Part shown: piece by piece, positions 8,160 through 11,611 of the stretch
Layout: the number at the start of each line of letters is the position of its first letter
Position numbering within the stretch: position 1 is the first letter of the stretch
The notes under the pieces: generated by a model
Databases searched by the model: none
Told to the model about the DNA's origin: nothing
What the model saw: only the letters and a program-made list of their open reading frames with translations
Source of the DNA: Phoronis pallida
Taxonomy: Eukaryota > Phoronida > Phoronidae
Reading direction: 5' to 3'
NCBI GenBank assembly: GCA_028565715.1
Contig: JAOXYC010203352.1
Coordinates: forward strand, 1-11,611
DNA: 11,611 bases
Program-made: the position numbers and the translations under genes

Positions 8160-8220
8160 GCATGCTCCAACACACAGCCAAGTTGATTTCTTTAAAATGC
8201 TCGACCATAAAATAGAAAAT
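8160..8220 (+). CDS. Exon C of unrecognised gene, with the most conserved-looking block
   Basis: The acceptor is TTGTTCCAG (8151-8159), and the donor is GTGAGT (8221-8226). The first base completes the split ATG codon from exon B (phase 2 intron), after which 20 codons follow: HAPTHSQVDFFKMLDHKIEN. The block DFFKMLDHKIEN is hydrophobic and charged in an alternating way that suggests a short amphipathic helix, unlike the flanking polar sequence, and is the likeliest binding motif in this tail. It superficially recalls GoLoco motifs (FFxxL) but lacks their terminal DQR signature, so I do not assign it. The exon ends in phase 0. Confidence 0.65.
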
Positions 8221-8662
8221 GTGAGTACAATTGTTTTCATATTGATCAAATTTTGATTATTTTCATTTAGTTCTGAAATAGAATTGTTAGAGCGTCAGGT
8301 TTTATCCGTTTGGGCAGCCAAAAGTCCATGACATATTAAAGGTATTAAAATACTTGAATTGCTTTCTCAATGCTTTTAGGTATAGAATAACATAAAAATC
8401 ACAAAGAAGGAAAACCCATCTATGTGCCAATACACAAGAAGAATGCTTGACGTCACAAAGTGAACGGATCAGATAAAAATGGGTTGCTTTTTTTTAACCA
8501 AATCTCTACTGACTCTAGTACAATGTTGCAAACTTGTAAAAGCACTTCAGGTATTTGATGACCTGACCCCAAAAACTTATGAATGCTAATGATGAAAGAA
8601 ATTCATAATTAAGTCACACCCCTTTAACAAAACAAGGATAAGAGTATTTTTTTTCATTTCAG

Positions 8663-8704
8663 GGTCCTGACTATGTCAGTATAAATGAAGAGAAAGAATC
8701 ATGA
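8663..8704 (+). CDS. Terminal coding exon D with stop codon
   Basis: The acceptor is a T-rich tract with CATTTCAG (8655-8662). The frame continues in phase 0 from exon C and reads GPDYVSINEEKES before TGA (8702-8704). The tail is acidic and contains YVSI, which fits the YxxPhi pattern of tyrosine-based sorting signals. That would be meaningful only if the protein is membrane-bound with a cytoplasmic C-terminus, which cannot be judged here. The four exons A-D together give about 85 residues of the C-terminus. The intron before this exon is only 442 bp. Confidence 0.65.
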   Translation, partial: GPDYVSINEEKES

Positions 8705-8804
8705 TATTAGCCAAAAGATGGAGCCATTATACACTTAGAAACCAAACCTGGACTTGTTGTGGACTTAACAAGCCTTGTTAGTTGAGTTGTATAGATACAG
8801 CAGA

Positions 8805-8820
8805 GCCCCATCTAGTGGTC
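8805..8820. promoter_or_regulatory. CTCF-core-like string
   Basis: GCCCCATCTAGTGGTC resembles the bilaterian CTCF core (GCGCCMYCTAGTGG), with one main difference in the CGCC part. It lies in the probable 3' UTR. Such strings also occur by chance and in repeats, so the call is weak. Confidence 0.2.
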
Positions 8821-9213
8821 TAGTCATGTAGAATGTGTAGTAGGAGAATCGGAATGTCACCATGCTCATAGGAAGTGCAATTATTCTGTCACTGCTGTGA
8901 AAAATTCAGCAATGCATAAGGATTCAGGATTCAGCTGGTTTCCTGGGACAACAATATGCCTGAGAAGTGTATACTAAAAGAGCTGAATGGAGTTAGAACA
9001 GCTAAAGGATTGTGGTGTGGAAAAGAATCAGGAGTTCTTTGAATGGTGCAAGATCTGCCAAAATTGTTGATTTTTTAAAATATTTTTTTTTGATTAGGAA
9101 GTCTTCAAAGAGATAGATGATCATTGCATCTATTTTTGCCTGTAATATTGCAATTTTGTACATAATGATCATGTCTAGAATATGGTACGGTAATACTTGT
9201 ATTATCCAATACT

Positions 9214-9341
9214 ACAGTACACACCATGGTAAAAGCCCGTGGACTTGTAGATTGGGAATGCTTTTACATGCATTTTGGTACTAGCACAATATTGAGATTT
9301 TATCAAAACATTGGTCGGGCTTATACCCAGGTGTGTACGGT
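9214..9341. repeat. Imperfect inverted repeat with 26-bp arms
   Basis: ACAGTACACACCATGGTAAA... (9214-9239) is the imperfect reverse complement of the segment at 9316-9341 (CGGGCTTATACCCAGGTGTG...). The arms share GTACACACC and AAGCCCG and enclose about 76 bp. It may be a tiny MITE or a hairpin in the 3' UTR. Confidence 0.5.
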
Positions 9342-9652
9342 GAACTGAGTTAGGTAATGATCGATTAATGAGGAATATACTAACAAATCAGTTATTTCCA
9401 CATGGAAATATACCGTCAACCTCTCACTTGCTGGATGGTCCCACATAGGGATGGTAATTTCTGTAAATTTGTTTATCCCTCGTTTATTATCTGGTGGTGT
9501 GTTGTTAAATTATGATTGCTTACTATATTTGATTTGGGATTAAGAAACTTGAAAAGACACACAATGTGGAATTTCACCCAGGTCTTATGTTAATTCAATT
9601 TTTTTGGAAGTGTCAAAAGGAATGAGTTGCCAGATTGTTAAATACATATTCG

Positions 9653-9658
9653 AATAAA
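9653..9658 (+). terminator. Candidate polyadenylation signal AATAAA
   Basis: This is the first AATAAA after the stop codon at 8702. It is followed within about 30 bases by T- and GT-containing sequence (TATGTTGATA, TTTGTTTC), as expected downstream of a cleavage site. Later AATAAA hexamers at about 10276 and 10398 lie inside a long hairpin and could serve as distal sites. Confidence 0.45.
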
Positions 9659-9680
9659 TATGTTGATATATAATTTGTTT

Positions 9681-10102
9681 CTTAAAAGTGCTTGCAGAAA
9701 GGAAAAGAGTTGAGGAGATTATCTTGAGGATGTACGTGTTTGCCTACCAATAGTTTGAACTGCTATACGTTTTGCCAAAAATCATTACACTAAATCATGA
9801 AACAAAATAATAACAACAAATATTTACAAATAATGGCATTGAAATCTTGAAACACCAACAAATAGGGTTACCAAAATTCTACTGGAGCATTATATTGGTT
9901 TTGGATGGTCAGAACCTCTCAGTGTTGTATAGTGCATGAGCTTTATTTTTTGCATGGAAAGCAAAAACTGTGATAATATATTTTGAGCACAACGATTATA
10001 TGTTGGATATATGTAATTTAAGATTTCTAAAATTTAAAGAATATAATTATATATAATTAGCTTCTATTTAACGCAGAGTAGATTTTTTATCATGATAATC
10101 AG
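9681..10102. other. Downstream sequence without features
   Basis: AT-rich sequence after the probable end of the transcript. No open frame, splice pair or repeat is recognised. It ends at the direct repeat that flanks the next hairpin. Confidence 0.45.
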
Positions 10103-10432
10103 ATTACGTTAAATTATTGTAAGTCGGCAGAATCTTCTCATTTAAACATGTCCTGTTATATATGACGTTCCATTTTGTTTTAATCAACTTCATTGACAAA
10201 CGTTCAACGCGCCTGAAGGCATTTTTGACAGGGATTATTTGTGATTGTGTATGGATTTATTGATCGTTTGTTGCAATAAAATGTGGATTTCAAGATTGGT
10301 GATTGTTATGATGTCCCTTGGACAATTTCTACACACTTTGGACTCTGTCCCTGCCAAAAACGCCTTCAGGCGCATTGAACGTTTGGCAACGAAGTTGAAT
10401 AAAACAAAATGGAACGTCAAATTACGTTAAAT
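10103..10432. mobile_element. Hairpin element with 72-bp arms and 12-bp flanking direct repeats
   Basis: Arms 10163-10234 and 10348-10419 are inverted copies with 6 differences in 72 positions (about 92 % identity, counted by eye). The loop is 113 bp. The 12-mer ATTACGTTAAAT occurs directly at 10103-10114 and again at 10421-10432. The right copy begins one base after the right arm and the left copy 48 bp before the left arm, so it may be a target-site duplication of a larger insertion or part of the terminal sequence. Open frames on both strands (61 codons each) simply mirror the palindrome. Five of the six arm differences are transitions, when read on one strand, or nearly so. Confidence 0.7.
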
Positions 10433-10968
10433 GTGTACTAAGAAATCTGTCTCGGTTTGATTTAATGCGACTGTCATTTAAATTTTTAAAAGGTGTGACA
10501 ATGTTCATGTTGGAATTTCTGAATTAACAAATGATTGTTCGATAATTAGTTGCAGTAATTTGCCATTCATATACGTAAATCATCAACTATTTTTTTTAAG
10601 TGTCAAGTATTTGAAGAACCATGTCTTGACTTACCACTGTGTTACAAGTCATAAGTTGAGTGAAATAATTTTTGATAATGTGGTCTTGTTCCGAGATGGA
10701 TGCTGTACTGTATAGATACTTGCAAAGATTGGATTTGTTTAGTAAGTTGTAATAAGTATGGTATGGAACAGGCATTGTGATGTTTTTGACATTCTGTATT
10801 TCACCATTATTTTACTGAAAGTCGGCATTATTTTTTCTTGCAATTATTTGACACCAATTTTGTTTATACGTTTAAGCCCATTGTTACTTTGTTATGTATG
10901 AGAAAAATGATCTTGGACAAGGTTGAATTTTAGTAAAAGAAATTGTTCATTGACTCATGTTTTTTGAT
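10433..10968. other. Intergenic sequence without features
   Basis: AT-rich sequence with frequent stops. I see no gene, splice pair or convincing repeat. Confidence 0.45.
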
Positions 10969-11110
10969 GTTTAAAAACTTCTTCATTTACTAGGAGACAG
11001 GTTGGTTTGAAACATCAAACGTTTCAGTGATCAAGACCTTTTGAATGCAGGTGGCAATGTTTGATGTCTCAAACCAACCTGTATCCTAGAAAGTGAACAA
11101 GTTTTTGAAC
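10969..11110. repeat. Inverted repeat, near-perfect 31-bp core in about 52-bp arms
   Basis: The core arms 10990-11020 and 11059-11089 differ at 2 of 31 positions (ACAGGTTGGTTTGA shared). The symmetry continues outwards more weakly to about 10969 and 11110 (TTAAAAACTT against its partner). The loop is 38 bp. The size suits a small MITE or a structured RNA hairpin. No target-site duplication is clear. Confidence 0.7.
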
Positions 11111-11536
11111 AAGGATAAATTTCTATTTTAAAGTGTAAGACATGGCAACTATTTAGTGTGTTGCTTATAAGTTATTGAAACATCTTTCCCAACATTCATG
11201 AATAGTCAATGATTGCCAGCTGAGATTGGTTTCAAAATTCACTGATATCAATGTTGCCAAAGGCCATTTTGTAATTGCCTTAATGCTTTTATACGTTTTG
11301 GTGTCTAGACTTCAAATTGGTCTTGCAAAATTTTCATTTTATTTTAAATTGGAAATAATGTTAACAAGACATTTTTTGTTGAAATTTTGATAATAACATT
11401 GAAGAGCAATGACCAATTAATAGTCTATCCAGGCACCATGTCGTGAATTTGCATGGGTTAACAATTAGATGTTGTCAGAGAAAAAAAGAGGTAGCTTTTC
11501 TAGTCAAAATGCCAACACTAATTTTTTGTTTTTTAT
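11111..11536. other. Intergenic sequence without features
   Basis: AT-rich, no open frame and no repeat that I can support, up to the start of the GC-rich repeat at the window edge. Confidence 0.45.
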
Positions 11537-11611
11537 TACCGTATTCGCCCTAATAAGCGCCCAGGGCGCTTGGAAAATTCGGAAATGGGGAAGGGGGCGC
11601 TTATTTGGAAG
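11537..11611. repeat. GC-rich interspersed repeat, cut by the window end
   Basis: The stretch starts TACCGTATTCGCCCTAATAA and stands out by its GC content. AATAAGCGCC (11552-11561) is the exact reverse complement of GGCGCTTATT (11596-11605), and AGCGCCC-A-GGGCGCT (11556-11570) is a perfect short hairpin. I recall strings of this type (CCGTATTCGCCC with GGGCGCTTATT) as dispersed repeats in several marine invertebrate genomes. The right end is outside the window. Confidence 0.55.

Larger units (their letters stand above)
8705..9680 (+). other. Probable 3' untranslated region
   Basis: The stretch starts after the stop of exon D and contains no AATAAA until 9653-9658, so the mature 3' UTR is about 970 bases if that signal is used. 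It contains a small hairpin TAACAAG-C-CTTGTTA (8766-8780), a CTCF-like string at 8805-8820, an inverted repeat at 9214-9341 and a short stem TATTTCC/GGAAATA (9393-9410). No open frame of interest is present. Confidence 0.5.

Noticed and set aside
8160-8220. GoLoco motif reading of DFFKMLDHKIEN
   Set aside because: The FFxxL part fits, but the DQR triad needed for G-alpha binding is absent.
10235-10430. Mirror-image 61-codon frames on both strands
   Set aside because: They arise from the palindromic arms of the hairpin.
1-11611. CRISPR array, bacterial operon, prophage or defence system
   Set aside because: No regularly spaced short repeats, no long frames and no ribosome-binding sites. Splice signals and SINE/LINE pieces show animal nuclear DNA.

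Overview
This window looks like nuclear DNA from an animal, most plausibly a marine invertebrate. It is AT-rich and has no long open frame, operon, ribosome-binding site or bacterial gene. Short open stretches are bounded by GT-AG splice signals, and the space between them is filled with inverted repeats, a tRNA-derived SINE, a LINE tail and TTAA-flanked repeats. The repeat repertoire recalls echinoderm, hemichordate or cephalochordate genomes, but this is an impression from memory, and the species cannot be fixed from the sequence.

The best-supported gene is the 3' end of one plus-strand protein-coding gene. Four exons (4427-4530, 6579-6631, 8160-8220, 8663-8704) each sit between an acceptor AG and a donor GT, and their phases join without conflict into one frame that stops at TGA 8702-8704. 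Together they encode about 85 C-terminal residues: an Asn/Ser-rich, probably disordered segment, then a short conserved-looking block (QVDFFKMLDHKIEN), then an acidic tail ending DYVSINEEKES. I do not recognise the family. A further candidate exon at 1937-2046 is open and flanked by splice signals. It cannot join 4427 directly because the phase is wrong, so either an unseen small exon lies between them or it belongs to another transcript. The start codon and promoter lie outside the window or are not recognisable. The 3' UTR probably runs from 8705 to just past an AATAAA at 9653.

Layout: 1-1936 is intron or intergenic, with a perfect palindromic RFX-type X-box at 396-409. 1937-2046 is the candidate exon. 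2047-4426 is intron-like and holds a CpG-rich patch, a 20-bp tandem duplication and a minus-strand SINE with a perfect 10-bp target-site duplication. 4427-8704 is the gene's 3' part, with introns loaded with repeats: a foldback element beginning 16 bp after the donor of the 4427 exon, a LINE 3' tail, a degenerate tandem array, a TTAA-flanked nested inverted-repeat element, and a small foldback upstream of the 8160 exon. 8705-11611 is 3' UTR and downstream sequence with three further inverted repeats and the edge of a GC-rich repeat.

I see no new multi-gene system. The items most worth checking are the unidentified C-terminal protein, the TTAA-flanked repeat family, the intact SINE insertion, the X-box and the long hairpins in or after the 3' UTR.
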